Positions 29,827-38,832 of a stretch of DNA of 64,000 nt are shown here, piece after piece (the first letter of the stretch is position 1; each line of letters begins with the position of its first letter). This DNA is from Roseinatronobacter thiooxidans (GTDB taxonomy: Bacteria; Pseudomonadota; Alphaproteobacteria; Rhodobacterales; Rhodobacteraceae): NCBI RefSeq assembly GCF_001870675.1, contig NZ_MEHT01000004.1, positions 1-64,000 of the forward strand. Reading direction: 5' to 3'. Under the pieces are notes generated by a model, which saw nothing but the letters and a program-made list of their open reading frames with translations, had not been told where the DNA came from and searched no databases. Position numbers and translations under genes: made by a program.

Positions 29827-29890
29827 CGATCTCTGGAAGGCAACCACAAGATGTCCTGTCGCAGCGCAAGACAAGCAAAGGTCACAACAC

Positions 29891-30628
29891 ATGTTTGATA
29901 TCAGCTATGGTGGGGCAGCGATTGCGGGGCTTTTATCGTTCCTGTCGCCTTGCATCCTGCCCATTGTGCCCTTTTACCTGTGCTATATGGCGGGCCTGTC
30001 CATGTCGGAATTGCGCGATGAACAGGGTCTGGCCCCCGGTGCGCAAAAGCGGCTTGTGCTGGCCTCGGTCGCCTTCGCACTTGGGGTGACGACGATTTTC
30101 ATGCTGCTTGGCATGGGGGCCACGGCGCTTGGGCAGACATTCATCGCCTACCGCGACATTCTGAAATGGGTCGCGGCGGGGGTTCTGTTCATCTTCGGGC
30201 TGCATTTTCTGGGGCTGTTGCGCATCTCCCTGTTGTATCGGGAAGCGCGGATTGAAACATCCACCGCGCCGAAATCGGTTATCGGGTCTTATGTCATGGG
30301 GCTGGCCTTTGGCTTTGGCTGGACGCCCTGTGTCGGCCCCGCTTTGGCCGCGATTTTGATGATCGCATCGGGCATGGGCAATATCTGGGAAGGGGCCGCC
30401 CTGCTGGCCGTCTATGGTCTGGCCATGACGCTGCCATTTGTTCTGGCCGCCCTGTTCGCGCGCCCGTTCCTGAACTGGGTGGGCCGCCATCGCAGCAAAT
30501 TGGCGCATGTCGAAAAGGTCATGGGCGCTATGCTGGTTTTATTCGCCGTGCTGATCGCCACTGATTCGGTGGCCTATATCGCCGAAGGCATGCTGGAAAT
30601 TTTTCCGTGGTTCGCCACCATAGGCTGA
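29891..30628 (+). CDS. soxV: SoxV, CcdA-like transmembrane electron transporter
   Basis: This 245-residue inner-membrane protein with six helices moves electrons from cytosolic thioredoxin to periplasmic SoxW/SoxS. The paired cysteines lie in LSFLSPCILPIVPFY and FGFGWTPCVGPALA, the CcdA/DsbD hallmark. It starts 64 bases beyond the candidate operator with an AAAGG site, and soxW follows after 24 bases. Confidence 0.94.
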   Translation: MFDISYGGAAIAGLLSFLSPCILPIVPFYLCYMAGLSMSELRDEQGLAPGAQKRLVLASVAFALGVTTIFMLLGMGATALGQTFIAYRDILKWVAAGVLFIFGLHFLGLLRISLLYREARIETSTAPKSVIGSYVMGLAFGFGWTPCVGPALAAILMIASGMGNIWEGAALLAVYGLAMTLPFVLAALFARPFLNWVGRHRSKLAHVEKVMGAMLVLFAVLIATDSVAYIAEGMLEIFPWFATIG

Positions 30629-30652
30629 CCACACCACAGGGGGGAGGATGAC

Positions 30653-31222
30653 ATGAAACTTCTGAATCTGATAAGCGCAGGGCTGTTGGCCTTGGTCGTG
30701 GCAGCACCTGTGCAGGCCACACCCGTGGGCGAGGACGGATTGCACAAACCCGACTGGCTGGTCGAGACATTCCGCGACATGCGCGATGACTTGGAAGACG
30801 CGCAGGCCGAAGGCAAACGCCTGTTGCTGATGTTCGAGCAGCGCGGCTGCATCTATTGCACGCGCATGCATGAAAATGTCTATCCCGACCCTGAAATCAC
30901 CCGCATGCTGACCGAGGACTTCATGGTGGTGCAGATCAATCTGTTCGGCAATGTGCCAATCACGGATTTCGATGGCACAACGCTGGATGAACGCGACATG
31001 GCGCGGCGCTGGGGTGTGGTGTTCACACCCACCATGATCTTCGCACCCGAGCACGTTCCCGAATCGGGCAGCATGCGCGATGCGGCCGTCATGACCATGC
31101 CCGGCGCGTTCGAGCGCGGGACGACGCGGCTGATGCTGCAATGGGTGCTGGAAAAAGGCTATGAGGGCGAGGAACATTTCCAGCATTACGTCGCACGCAT
31201 GCTGCAAGCCCGTTCGGATTGA
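30653..31222 (+). CDS. soxW: Periplasmic thioredoxin SoxW
   Basis: This 189-residue protein has a signal peptide cut after about VAAPVQA, a thioredoxin-type active site FEQRGCIYCTRMHENVY and the segment RWGVVFTPTMIF. It receives electrons from SoxV. A ribosome site GGGGGAGG precedes the ATG. A strong intrinsic terminator follows, so soxVW form one transcript unit. Confidence 0.93.
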   Translation: MKLLNLISAGLLALVVAAPVQATPVGEDGLHKPDWLVETFRDMRDDLEDAQAEGKRLLLMFEQRGCIYCTRMHENVYPDPEITRMLTEDFMVVQINLFGNVPITDFDGTTLDERDMARRWGVVFTPTMIFAPEHVPESGSMRDAAVMTMPGAFERGTTRLMLQWVLEKGYEGEEHFQHYVARMLQARSD

Positions 31223-31247
31223 GGTAAAATAATTCTTAAATCTCAAG

Positions 31248-31279
31248 GCCATGCCGCAGAAATCCGGCATGGCTTTTTT
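31248..31279 (+). terminator. Rho-independent terminator after soxW
   Basis: GCCATGCCG and CGGCATGGC form a perfect nine-base stem with an eight-base loop, followed by six T residues. It separates soxVW from soxX onward. Confidence 0.93.
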
Positions 31280-31288
31280 CGTTCATCA

Positions 31289-31308
31289 ATATTCACAAAA
31301 AACAATAT
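31289..31308. promoter_or_regulatory. Inverted repeat before soxX, candidate SoxR operator
   Basis: ATATT and AATAT are separated by ten bases that include ACAAA, closely similar to the soxS/soxV dyad. A TATACT at 31341-31346 may be the -10 box of the main sox promoter; no good -35 box was found. Confidence 0.45.
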
Positions 31309-31363
31309 GCAAAAAATCGAATTTTCATTTGCAGCATCGGTATACTGTGGTCTATTGTCGCAT

Positions 31364-31394
31364 AACGGTAAGCTTGGGAGAGCGCATTACCGTT
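31364..31394 (+). promoter_or_regulatory. Perfect 8-bp inverted repeat in the soxX leader
   Basis: AACGGTAA (31364-31371) and TTACCGTT (31387-31394) flank 15 bases, ending 21 bases before the soxX start. It is either a second operator or a leader hairpin; it differs in sequence from the AT-rich dyads. Confidence 0.45.
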
Positions 31395-31415
31395 TAACCG
31401 TCTGGGAGGGCTTTC

Positions 31416-31910
31416 ATGACAAGACGATCACTTTCCGCAGCCTGTGCCGCCACGGCAGTGATTTGGGGCGGAGCAACATTTGCCGAAATTTCACCGGCGG
31501 ATATAGTCTGGGAAGATGAAATCGCGATTCCCGCATCGCTATCTGGAACACCGGGTGATCCGGTCGCTGGCGCAGTTACAGTTTCCAGCCGGTCAGCGGG
31601 GAATTGCCTGTCCTGCCACCAGAATACAGCGATGCCGGAACACGATTTCCAAGGCAATATCGGCCCCTCGCTAGACGGGTCGGGGGCCAGATGGTCCGAA
31701 GCAGAATTGCGCGGGATCGTGGCCAATGCCAAGCGCGTGTTTCCCGAAAGCATGATGCCCGTGTTTTACAATGACAACCCCGAAGACTATATTCGCCCCG
31801 GCGAGGCGTACACCGCCCGCGCCTATAACCCTGAAACCTTTTCCACGCTTCTGACAGCCCAGCAGGTTGAAGATGTCGTGGCCTATCTGATGACGCTGAC
31901 CGACTGGTAA
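31416..31910 (+). CDS. soxX: SoxX, c-type cytochrome subunit of SoxXA
   Basis: This 164-residue protein has a signal peptide ending near GGATFAEI, one haem site SAGNCLSCHQNTAMP and a likely distal methionine in FPESMMPVF. With SoxA it oxidatively attaches thiosulfate to the SoxY carrier cysteine. A GGGAGGG site precedes the ATG. First gene of the structural operon soxXYZABCDEF. Confidence 0.95.
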   Translation: MTRRSLSAACAATAVIWGGATFAEISPADIVWEDEIAIPASLSGTPGDPVAGAVTVSSRSAGNCLSCHQNTAMPEHDFQGNIGPSLDGSGARWSEAELRGIVANAKRVFPESMMPVFYNDNPEDYIRPGEAYTARAYNPETFSTLLTAQQVEDVVAYLMTLTDW

Positions 31911-31968
31911 CAGCGCCATCCCGCAACGGGACAGTTCCCTGAAGCACCAATCATGAGAGGATAATTCA

Positions 31969-32385
31969 ATGCTGACAAGACGCGATACCATGGCACTGGG
32001 CCTTGGCGTAGCAGCTGTCGCAATGGTCCCCGGCGTAGCCAGCGCCTCGGCCGTTGACGATGCCATTTCCGCTTTCACCGGCGGTGCTTCCGTCACTGAT
32101 GGCGGCGTAACAATCAGCGCACCCGAAATCGCGGAAAACGGCAACACTGTGCCAATCGCGGTAGATGCACCGGGCGCGACCGAGATTTTGCTGCTTGCCG
32201 CTGGCAACCCGACACCGGGCGTGGCCAAATTCGGCTTTGGCGAGGGTGCGGCCACATCGCGCGCGGCCACCCGCATCCGCCTTGGCGGCACACAGGACGT
32301 TGTTGCAATCGCTAAAATGAGCGATGGCAGCTTTGCGCGCGGCGCTGTGGAAGTGAAGGTCACCATCGGCGGTTGCGGCGGCTAA
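31969..32385 (+). CDS. soxY: SoxY, sulfur-compound carrier subunit
   Basis: This 138-residue carrier has a twin-arginine type signal (TRRDTMALGLGVAAVA) and ends in TIGGCGG, the swinging arm whose cysteine holds the sulfur intermediates. It is exported together with SoxZ, which lacks a signal. Length and the C-terminal GGCGG are diagnostic. Confidence 0.97.
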   Translation: MLTRRDTMALGLGVAAVAMVPGVASASAVDDAISAFTGGASVTDGGVTISAPEIAENGNTVPIAVDAPGATEILLLAAGNPTPGVAKFGFGEGAATSRAATRIRLGGTQDVVAIAKMSDGSFARGAVEVKVTIGGCGG

Positions 32386-32432
32386 GGGCCTGCCAGCATC
32401 GCCTTTCCATCCCTATTCTAGGAGAAAAAGAT

Positions 32433-32759
32433 ATGTCTGACGTCAGACCCCGCATCCGCCTTCCACGCTCTGCCAATGCTGGCGACGTGATCGAGGTGAA
32501 AACCCTTATCAGCCACAACATGGAAACCGGCCTGCGCCGCGATGGTTCGGGCAACGCGATCCCGCGCCAGATCATCAACCGCTTCACCTGCGAATATGCA
32601 GGGCAGATGGTGCTTGATGTGACGATGGAACCTGCGATTTCGGCCAACCCGTACATGGAATTCGATGTGCAGGTCGACGAGTCCGCAGACTTTGTTTTCA
32701 CATGGTATGACGATGATGGCTCTGTCTATTCCGAGACACAGAGTTTCGAAGTCAGCTGA
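32433..32759 (+). CDS. soxZ: SoxZ, sulfur-carrier partner of SoxY
   Basis: This 108-residue immunoglobulin-like protein shows VIEVKTLISHNMETGLRRD and the closing FTWYDDDGSVYSETQSF. It has no signal peptide, consistent with piggy-back export with SoxY. The ATG at 32433 follows AGGAGAAAAAG. Confidence 0.96.
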   Translation: MSDVRPRIRLPRSANAGDVIEVKTLISHNMETGLRRDGSGNAIPRQIINRFTCEYAGQMVLDVTMEPAISANPYMEFDVQVDESADFVFTWYDDDGSVYSETQSFEVS

Positions 32760-32795
32760 TACGACAGGTCACAGCCAGTCTGGGAGGAGACACGC

Positions 32796-33653
32796 ATGAA
32801 GACCATGACCAAGCTTTGGGCCACTGTGGCAATTTGCGGGGCTATGCTAAGCAGCACAGCCTTTGCAGACCCGCATCCCGATGCTGAACTGATTATCGAG
32901 GGTGAGTTGCACATCGCCACCCGCGCAGAGCCGCCCGAGCATCTGGGCGGCGTCTTGCCCGAGATTTATTCCGGCTGGCTGTTCCGCACGGATGAAACCC
33001 GTGAGTTGCAAATGGATGATTTCGACAATCCCGGCATGTTATTTGCCGAACGTGGTGAAGACCGCTGGGAATTGGCGGAAGGCACGGCAAACCAGTCTTG
33101 CGCCGATTGCCACGGCGATGTTGAATCGATGGCAGGCGTGCGCGCTGTCATGCCAAAGGTCAATGAAAACGGCGAGTTGTGGTCGATGCAGAACTACATC
33201 AACAACTGCCGGACAGAACGCATGGGCGCCGACGCTTGGGGCTGGAACAGCGAGCCGATGAAAGACGTCACCTCGCTGATCTCGTTGCAGTCGCGCGGCA
33301 TGCCGGTTGCTGTCAAAATCGATGGCGAAGCGGCTGAATTCTGGGAAAAAGGGCGTGAAATGTATTACACGCGCTTTGGCCAGTTGGAACTGTCTTGTGC
33401 CAATTGCCACGAAGACAACTGGGGCCGGATGATCCGCGCAGACCACCTGTCACAGGGCATGTCGAACGGCTTTCCGACCTACCGCCTGAAGAACGCGTCG
33501 ATCGTACCGCTGCACCAGCGTTTCCGCGGATGTATCCGCGATACGCGCGGGGAATCCTTCGCTGAAGGGTCGCAAGAGTTCCGCGAGTTGGAACTTTATG
33601 TGTCCTCTCGCGGTCTGGGCCTGCCGGTCGAAGGCATCTCGGTTCGTCAGTAA
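32796..33653 (+). CDS. soxA: SoxA, dihaem cytochrome c L-cysteine S-thiosulfotransferase subunit
   Basis: This 285-residue protein has a Sec signal ending SSTAFA, two haem sites (NQSCADCHGDV and LSCANCHEDNW) and the catalytic cysteine in RFRGCIRDTRGE, which carries a persulfide in known SoxA. It pairs with SoxX. The two-haem form is the type seen in Paracoccus and Rhodovulum. A GGGAGGAG site precedes the start. Confidence 0.96.
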   Translation: MKTMTKLWATVAICGAMLSSTAFADPHPDAELIIEGELHIATRAEPPEHLGGVLPEIYSGWLFRTDETRELQMDDFDNPGMLFAERGEDRWELAEGTANQSCADCHGDVESMAGVRAVMPKVNENGELWSMQNYINNCRTERMGADAWGWNSEPMKDVTSLISLQSRGMPVAVKIDGEAAEFWEKGREMYYTRFGQLELSCANCHEDNWGRMIRADHLSQGMSNGFPTYRLKNASIVPLHQRFRGCIRDTRGESFAEGSQEFRELELYVSSRGLGLPVEGISVRQ

Positions 33654-33661
33654 CCAATCGC

Positions 33662-33685
33662 GGGCGCGGGCATAGCCTCGCGCCC
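33662..33685 (+). other. Stable hairpin between soxA and soxB
   Basis: GGGCGCG and CGCGCCC form a perfect seven-base stem eight bases past the soxA stop, with further pairing inside. There is no T-run. It may tune expression between the upstream and downstream parts of the operon rather than stop transcription. Confidence 0.45.
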
Positions 33686-33794
33686 CACTCGGCCAGAGGA
33701 CTGACTCTGCCAAATAATATTCACACTTTCGCAGATTGGCATATGGCGATCTCCTCCCCGCCATGTGCCAGACCATCCTCAAGGAGCACTTCAC

Positions 33795-35492
33795 ATGATA
33801 TCCCGGCGCGAATTTCTGCAAGCGTCCATCGCAGCCTCGGCGCTGTATGGCATCTCGGGTTTTGGCAACTGGTCGAAACTCTCTGCCCAACAGGCGCTGA
33901 CGCAAGATGATCTGCTGCGCTTTGACACGTTCGGGAATGTGTCGCTGATCCATATCACCGATATTCACGCCCATCTGAAACCCATCTGGTTCCGCGAACC
34001 GGAATGGAATATCGGCGTGGGCGGCGTGAAGGGCAAACCACCGCATGTCGTGGGCAAAGACTTCATCGAGATGTTCAACCTTACACCCGGATCAGCTGAT
34101 GCCTATGCGCTGACCTATGTGGATTTTGAAGCACTTGGGCGCACCTATGGGCGCATGGGCGGCATGGACCGCGTGGCGACCGTGGTCAACGCCATCCGCG
34201 CCGACCGCCCCGATGCGCTGCTGCTGGATGGCGGCGATACATGGCACGGCTCCATGACCAGCTACCTGACCAAGGGTCAGGACGTGGTCAATGTGATGAA
34301 TGCTTTGGGCGTAGAGGCAATGACCTCGCATTGGGAATGGACCTTCGGCCAAGACCGCGTGCGCGAGATTGTGGCCGACCTGCCCTTCCCTTTCCTTGGC
34401 CAGAACATCTTTGACAATGAATGGAATGAACCCTCGGAAGAATTCGACCCCTATACATGGTTCGAGCGCGGCGGCGTCAAAATCGCGGTTATCGGGCAAG
34501 CCTTTCCTTATATGCCCATCGCCAATCCCGGTTGGAAATTCCCTGATTTCAGCTTCGGCATTCGTGACCAACGCATGCAGGAAATGGTTGATGAAGTGCG
34601 CGCGCAAGGGGCCGATCTGGTTGTCGTGCTGTCGCATAACGGCTTCGACGTGGACCGCCAGATGGCCAGCCGCGTCACCGGCATTGACGTTGTGCTGACC
34701 GGCCACACCCATGACGCCCTGCCAGAGCCGGTGATCGTGGGCGAGACGCTGCTCATCGCATCGGGCAGCCATGGCAAATTCGTCACGCGCCTTGATCTGG
34801 ATGTGCGCGACGGGCGCATGATGGGCTTCCGCCACAAACTGATCCCGATCTTTGCAGATGTCATCGCCCCAGACCCCGAAATGGCCGCCCTGATCGACAA
34901 TGAGCGCGCGCCCTATAAGGACCAGCTGGAAGAAGTCATCGGCCACACAGACTCGCTTCTGTATCGTCGCGGCAATTTCAACGGCACTTGGGACGACCTG
35001 ATCTGCGAAGCGATCATGGAAGAGCGCGACACAGAAATCGCCATGTCACCCGGCGTGCGCTGGGGTGCCAGCCTGCTGCCGGGCGATGCAATTACGCGTG
35101 AAGACATCCATTCTGTCACCTCGATGACCTATGGCGAATGCTACCGCACCGAGATGACGGGCGATTTCCTGAAAGTCGTGTTGGAAGATGTGGCCGATAA
35201 CATCTTCAACCCCGACCCCTATTTCCAGCAAGGCGGCGACATGGTCCGCATCGGGGGTCTGGGCTACCGTGTCGATGTCTCGGCCCCGGTGAACCAGCGT
35301 ATTTCCGATATGACGCTGCTCTCCACAGGTGAGGCGATTGACCCTGCGCGCAATTATGTTGTGGGCGGCTGGGCCTCGGTGAACCCTGAAACCGAAGGCC
35401 CCCAGATTTGGGATGTCGTCGAAAACCATATCCGCAAGATTGGCCGCGTGGCGCTGGAACCGAACACATCGGTACAGGTCACAGGGCTGTAA
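33795..35492 (+). CDS. soxB: SoxB, sulfate thiol esterase
   Basis: This 565-residue dimanganese enzyme of the 5'-nucleotidase type releases sulfate from SoxY-bound S-thiosulfonate. It starts with a Tat-like signal SRREFLQASIAASAL. Metal motifs are HITDIHAHLKP, LLDGGDTWHGS, VVLSHNGFDVD and VLTGHTHDALPEP. The ATG at 33795 follows AAGGAG. Length is that of the family. Confidence 0.97.
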   Translation: MISRREFLQASIAASALYGISGFGNWSKLSAQQALTQDDLLRFDTFGNVSLIHITDIHAHLKPIWFREPEWNIGVGGVKGKPPHVVGKDFIEMFNLTPGSADAYALTYVDFEALGRTYGRMGGMDRVATVVNAIRADRPDALLLDGGDTWHGSMTSYLTKGQDVVNVMNALGVEAMTSHWEWTFGQDRVREIVADLPFPFLGQNIFDNEWNEPSEEFDPYTWFERGGVKIAVIGQAFPYMPIANPGWKFPDFSFGIRDQRMQEMVDEVRAQGADLVVVLSHNGFDVDRQMASRVTGIDVVLTGHTHDALPEPVIVGETLLIASGSHGKFVTRLDLDVRDGRMMGFRHKLIPIFADVIAPDPEMAALIDNERAPYKDQLEEVIGHTDSLLYRRGNFNGTWDDLICEAIMEERDTEIAMSPGVRWGASLLPGDAITREDIHSVTSMTYGECYRTEMTGDFLKVVLEDVADNIFNPDPYFQQGGDMVRIGGLGYRVDVSAPVNQRISDMTLLSTGEAIDPARNYVVGGWASVNPETEGPQIWDVVENHIRKIGRVALEPNTSVQVTGL

Positions 35493-35547
35493 GATCAACG
35501 AAGGGCGGGCCATTTGCCCTGCCCCCAAAACCAGAGGAACCGACGTC

Positions 35548-36834
35548 ATGACTGATACGCCGAATGACGCCGCCAAGACGCCACGCGGCACCTCCCGCCG
35601 TGATTTCCTGCGCACTGCAGGTCTGGCCGCAGGGGGCGCAATGGTCGGGGCCGGTGCGAAAGCCGCAAGCCCCGACCCGCTGATTACCGAAGTGCAACCC
35701 TACGCCTCTTTCCTTGGCGAAGGGGTGGATGCAACGCCCTACGGCATGCCGATCCATTTTGAAGATCACGTCGTGCGCCGCAATGTGGAATGGCTGACCG
35801 CTGACCCCATCAGCTCGATCAACTTCACACCGATCCATGCGCTGGATGGCACGATCACCCCGCAGGGCTGCGCGTTCGAGCGCCACCATTCCGGCGCGAT
35901 CGAGATGAGCAAGGACGAATACCGCCTGATGATCACAGGGCTGGTAGACAAGCCGCTGGTCTTCACCTTTGGTGATCTGATGCGCATGCCGCGTGTGCAG
36001 CACACCTATTTCTGCGAATGCGCGGCCAATGGCGGCATGGAATGGGGCGGCGCGCAGCTGAATGGCGCACAATTCACCCATGGCATGATCCATAACATGG
36101 AATATACCGGCGTCAGCTTGCGCACGCTGCTGAATGAAGCCGGTGTAAAGCCCGAGGGCACATGGGTCTATGTCGAGGGGCATGATGCGTCGTCCAACGG
36201 CCGCTCTATCCCGATGGAAAAGGCGCTCGATGATTGCATCGTCGCGTTTTACGCCAATGGCGAGGCGCTGCGCATGGAACATGGCTATCCTGTGCGGCTG
36301 GTCGTGCCGGGCTGGGAAGGTAACATGTGGGTCAAATGGCTGCGCCGCATCGGCGTGCATGACGGCCCGATTGAAAGCCGCGAGGAAACCTCGAAATACA
36401 CCGACCTGATGCCGGATGGGCGCGCGCGCAAATGGACATGGGTGATGGATGCGAAATCCGTCATCACCTCGCCCTCGCCGCAAGTGCCCGTCAGCCACGG
36501 GCCGGGACCGATGGTCATTACCGGGCTGGCATGGTCGGGCCGGGGCAAGGTCACACGGGTGGATGTCTCCGTTGATGGTGGCGTGAACTGGCAAGAGGCG
36601 CGCATCGCGGGCGACCCGCAAAGCATGGCCGTGACGCGGTTCTATTTCGACCATGTCTGGGACGGCGCGCCGATGTTCCTGCAAGCCCGCGCGATAGACG
36701 AGACTGGCTATGTACAGCCCACCAAGGAACAGTTGCGCGCCATTCGCGGGCTGAACTCGATCTATCACAACAATGCAATCCAGACTTGGTATGTCAATGA
36801 AAACGGGGACGCTGAAAATGTCGAAGTGTCGTAA
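35548..36834 (+). CDS. soxC: SoxC, molybdenum sulfane dehydrogenase subunit
   Basis: This 428-residue sulfite-oxidase-type molybdoprotein has a Tat signal SRRDFLRTAGLAAGGA. The molybdenum-ligating cysteine is in TYFCECAANGGMEW, and the dimerisation domain follows with GPGPMVITGLAWSGRGKV. With SoxD it oxidises the outer sulfane sulfur on SoxY in a six-electron step, so sulfur globules need not form. The start at 35548 follows AGAGGAACC. Confidence 0.95.
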   Translation: MTDTPNDAAKTPRGTSRRDFLRTAGLAAGGAMVGAGAKAASPDPLITEVQPYASFLGEGVDATPYGMPIHFEDHVVRRNVEWLTADPISSINFTPIHALDGTITPQGCAFERHHSGAIEMSKDEYRLMITGLVDKPLVFTFGDLMRMPRVQHTYFCECAANGGMEWGGAQLNGAQFTHGMIHNMEYTGVSLRTLLNEAGVKPEGTWVYVEGHDASSNGRSIPMEKALDDCIVAFYANGEALRMEHGYPVRLVVPGWEGNMWVKWLRRIGVHDGPIESREETSKYTDLMPDGRARKWTWVMDAKSVITSPSPQVPVSHGPGPMVITGLAWSGRGKVTRVDVSVDGGVNWQEARIAGDPQSMAVTRFYFDHVWDGAPMFLQARAIDETGYVQPTKEQLRAIRGLNSIYHNNAIQTWYVNENGDAENVEVS

Positions 36835-37897
36835 TCTACTCGCCTCAACGGCCCTTTTGACACTGGGTGCGGTCCCGGCCCTGGCAGAGCCTTTGGGCAT
36901 AGGCCGCGCGGCCCTGCCCGAGGAAGTGGCAGCCTGGGATGTTGCGATCATGCCAGACGGGCGCGGCTTGCCACAAGGCGGCGGCAATGTGCTGGATGGC
37001 GAAGACCTGTGGATCGAGCAATGCGCCGTGTGCCATGGCGATTTCGCCGAAGGTGCAGGCAACTGGCCGCAAATCGTGGGTGGCCTTGGCACGCTTATGG
37101 ATGACCGTCCGGTCAAGACAACCGACAGCTATTGGCCCCACCTGTCGACTGTGTGGGATTATGTCAACCGCTCCATGCCTTTTGGGGCGGCGCAAACCCT
37201 GACCGGCGACGAGGTCTATGCCATCACCGCGTACATTCTGTATTCGGGCGGTCTTGTGGATGACGATTTCGAGTTGACGCACGAAAACTTCACATCGATC
37301 ACACTGCCCAATGCGGACGGCTTCTTTGTCGATGACCGTGACGACGTGGAACTGCCCTTGTTCACGCAAGAGCCGTGCATGAGCGATTGCCGCGCGCCTG
37401 TGTCCATATCGGCCCGCGCGACCGATATTGACGTCACGCCGGAATTCCCGATCATCCGCTTCACCTATTCCGATGGCAGCGCCCCCGCGCCTGCCCCGAC
37501 GGACACAGTGGAAGAGGCATCTGCCGAACCCGAAGCGGCACCCGCAGAGGAGGCCGTGCAGATGGCATCGCTTGATCCGGCGCTGGTCGCCGCAGGCGAG
37601 GCCGCTTGGCGCCAATGCCGCACCTGTCACCAGCTGGGCGACGGGGCACGCAATGGCACAGGCCCGCAGTTGAACGGTGTTGTCGGGCAAGCCGCAGGCC
37701 ATGCGGACGGGTTCCGCTACTCGCCCGCCCTGATCGAGGCATCCGAGGGGGGGCTGGTCTGGACGGAAGAAACACTTGACGCCTTCCTTGAAAATCCGGC
37801 AGGTTTGATCCCAAGAAACCGGATGTCCTTCCGTGGTGTGCGCAGCGAGGATGAACGGGCGGCACTGATTGCCTATCTGATGTCGTATTCCAACTGA
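36818..37897 (+). CDS. soxD: SoxD, dihaem cytochrome c subunit of sulfane dehydrogenase
   Basis: This 359-residue protein has a signal peptide ending VPALAEP, haem site one QCAVCHGDFAEG, a Pro/Ala/Glu-rich linker (about residues 220-250) and haem site two QCRTCHQLGDG. It takes electrons from SoxC. The reading frame overlaps the soxC end by 17 bases, so the two are translated together. Confidence 0.95.
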   Translation: MSKCRNLLASTALLTLGAVPALAEPLGIGRAALPEEVAAWDVAIMPDGRGLPQGGGNVLDGEDLWIEQCAVCHGDFAEGAGNWPQIVGGLGTLMDDRPVKTTDSYWPHLSTVWDYVNRSMPFGAAQTLTGDEVYAITAYILYSGGLVDDDFELTHENFTSITLPNADGFFVDDRDDVELPLFTQEPCMSDCRAPVSISARATDIDVTPEFPIIRFTYSDGSAPAPAPTDTVEEASAEPEAAPAEEAVQMASLDPALVAAGEAAWRQCRTCHQLGDGARNGTGPQLNGVVGQAAGHADGFRYSPALIEASEGGLVWTEETLDAFLENPAGLIPRNRMSFRGVRSEDERAALIAYLMSYSN

Positions 37898-37911
37898 AAC
37901 ACGGTGGTCTA

Positions 37912-38631
37912 TTGTTTGAGAAACTGAAAATCCTACTCTGCATCGGGGCTGTTATGGCCCCGACACTCGCCTTGGGGCAAGCCACCCCCATTGGCGATGC
38001 GGCCGCAGGCGCGCAAGTGTATCAGCGTGAATGCGCCAGTTGTCACCAAATCGGAGAGGGGGCAGTGCACCGCATCGGCCCGCATCTGAACCGCATTTTC
38101 GACCGGCGCGCAGGCAGCCATGACGATTTCCGCTATTCCGAAGCGCTTGTCCGTCAGGGGCGCGATGGGCTGGTCTGGGATCTGGTGCGCTTGCATGCCT
38201 ATATCGAAAACCCGCGCGCCTTGGTTTCCGGCACCCGCATGTCCTATCGTGGCCTGAATGATGCAGACAGGCGCGCAAACCTTATCGCCTATATGCGCGC
38301 CTATTCTGATCAACCCCAGAACATCCCCGAAGCCTCGCCCACCGCCATCGCGCGCGAGGTGGAACTTCCCGCAGAAACCCTCGCCCTTGAGGGGGATGTT
38401 GAATATGGCGAATTTCTGAGTGCGGAATGCACCACCTGCCACCAGCGCAGCGGCGACCATTCCGGCATTCCCGGAATCTTGGGCTGGCCGCAAGAAGACT
38501 TTGTTGTGGCGATGCATGCCTATAAGCAGAAACTGCGCCCGCATGAGGTGATGCAATCTGTGTCACAACGCCTTGATGACGAAGAAATTGCCGCACTTGC
38601 GGCGTATTTTTACAAACTGGGCCGTGAATAA
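37912..38631 (+). CDS. soxE: SoxE, dihaem cytochrome c
   Basis: This 239-residue protein has a signal peptide ending LALGQA and two haem sites, RECASCHQIGEG and AECTTCHQRSGD. SoxE pairs with the flavoprotein SoxF as the cytochrome half of a flavocytochrome c sulfide dehydrogenase-like complex. The start is a TTG 14 bases after the soxD stop with GGTGG just upstream; no ATG gives a signal peptide. Confidence 0.9.
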   Translation: MFEKLKILLCIGAVMAPTLALGQATPIGDAAAGAQVYQRECASCHQIGEGAVHRIGPHLNRIFDRRAGSHDDFRYSEALVRQGRDGLVWDLVRLHAYIENPRALVSGTRMSYRGLNDADRRANLIAYMRAYSDQPQNIPEASPTAIAREVELPAETLALEGDVEYGEFLSAECTTCHQRSGDHSGIPGILGWPQEDFVVAMHAYKQKLRPHEVMQSVSQRLDDEEIAALAAYFYKLGRE

Positions 38632-38641
38632 GAATAGTGTT

Positions 38642-38661
38642 GCACTGGCGCAGGCCGGTGC
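38642..38661 (+). other. Hairpin after soxE
   Basis: GCACTGGC and GCCGGTGC pair with one G-T wobble around a four-base loop, 10 bases after the soxE stop in the 201-base soxE-soxF gap. The rest of that gap holds no gene; soxF has a GGAGAG site. Confidence 0.35.
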
Positions 38662-38832
38662 AGCACATGCACGCGATTGGCACGCGGGCAGCTATACATC
38701 GTTCCTGAAAAAATCGCGCTCCTAGGAATGATGTTCCCGTCAAGACCTGCCTGAAACCACGCGAGGCTCTGGACAAACCGGGAGGGAGGGCGCGAAATCA
38801 GCCTTGTAAAAGGCGCCAATGGGAGAGACTTC

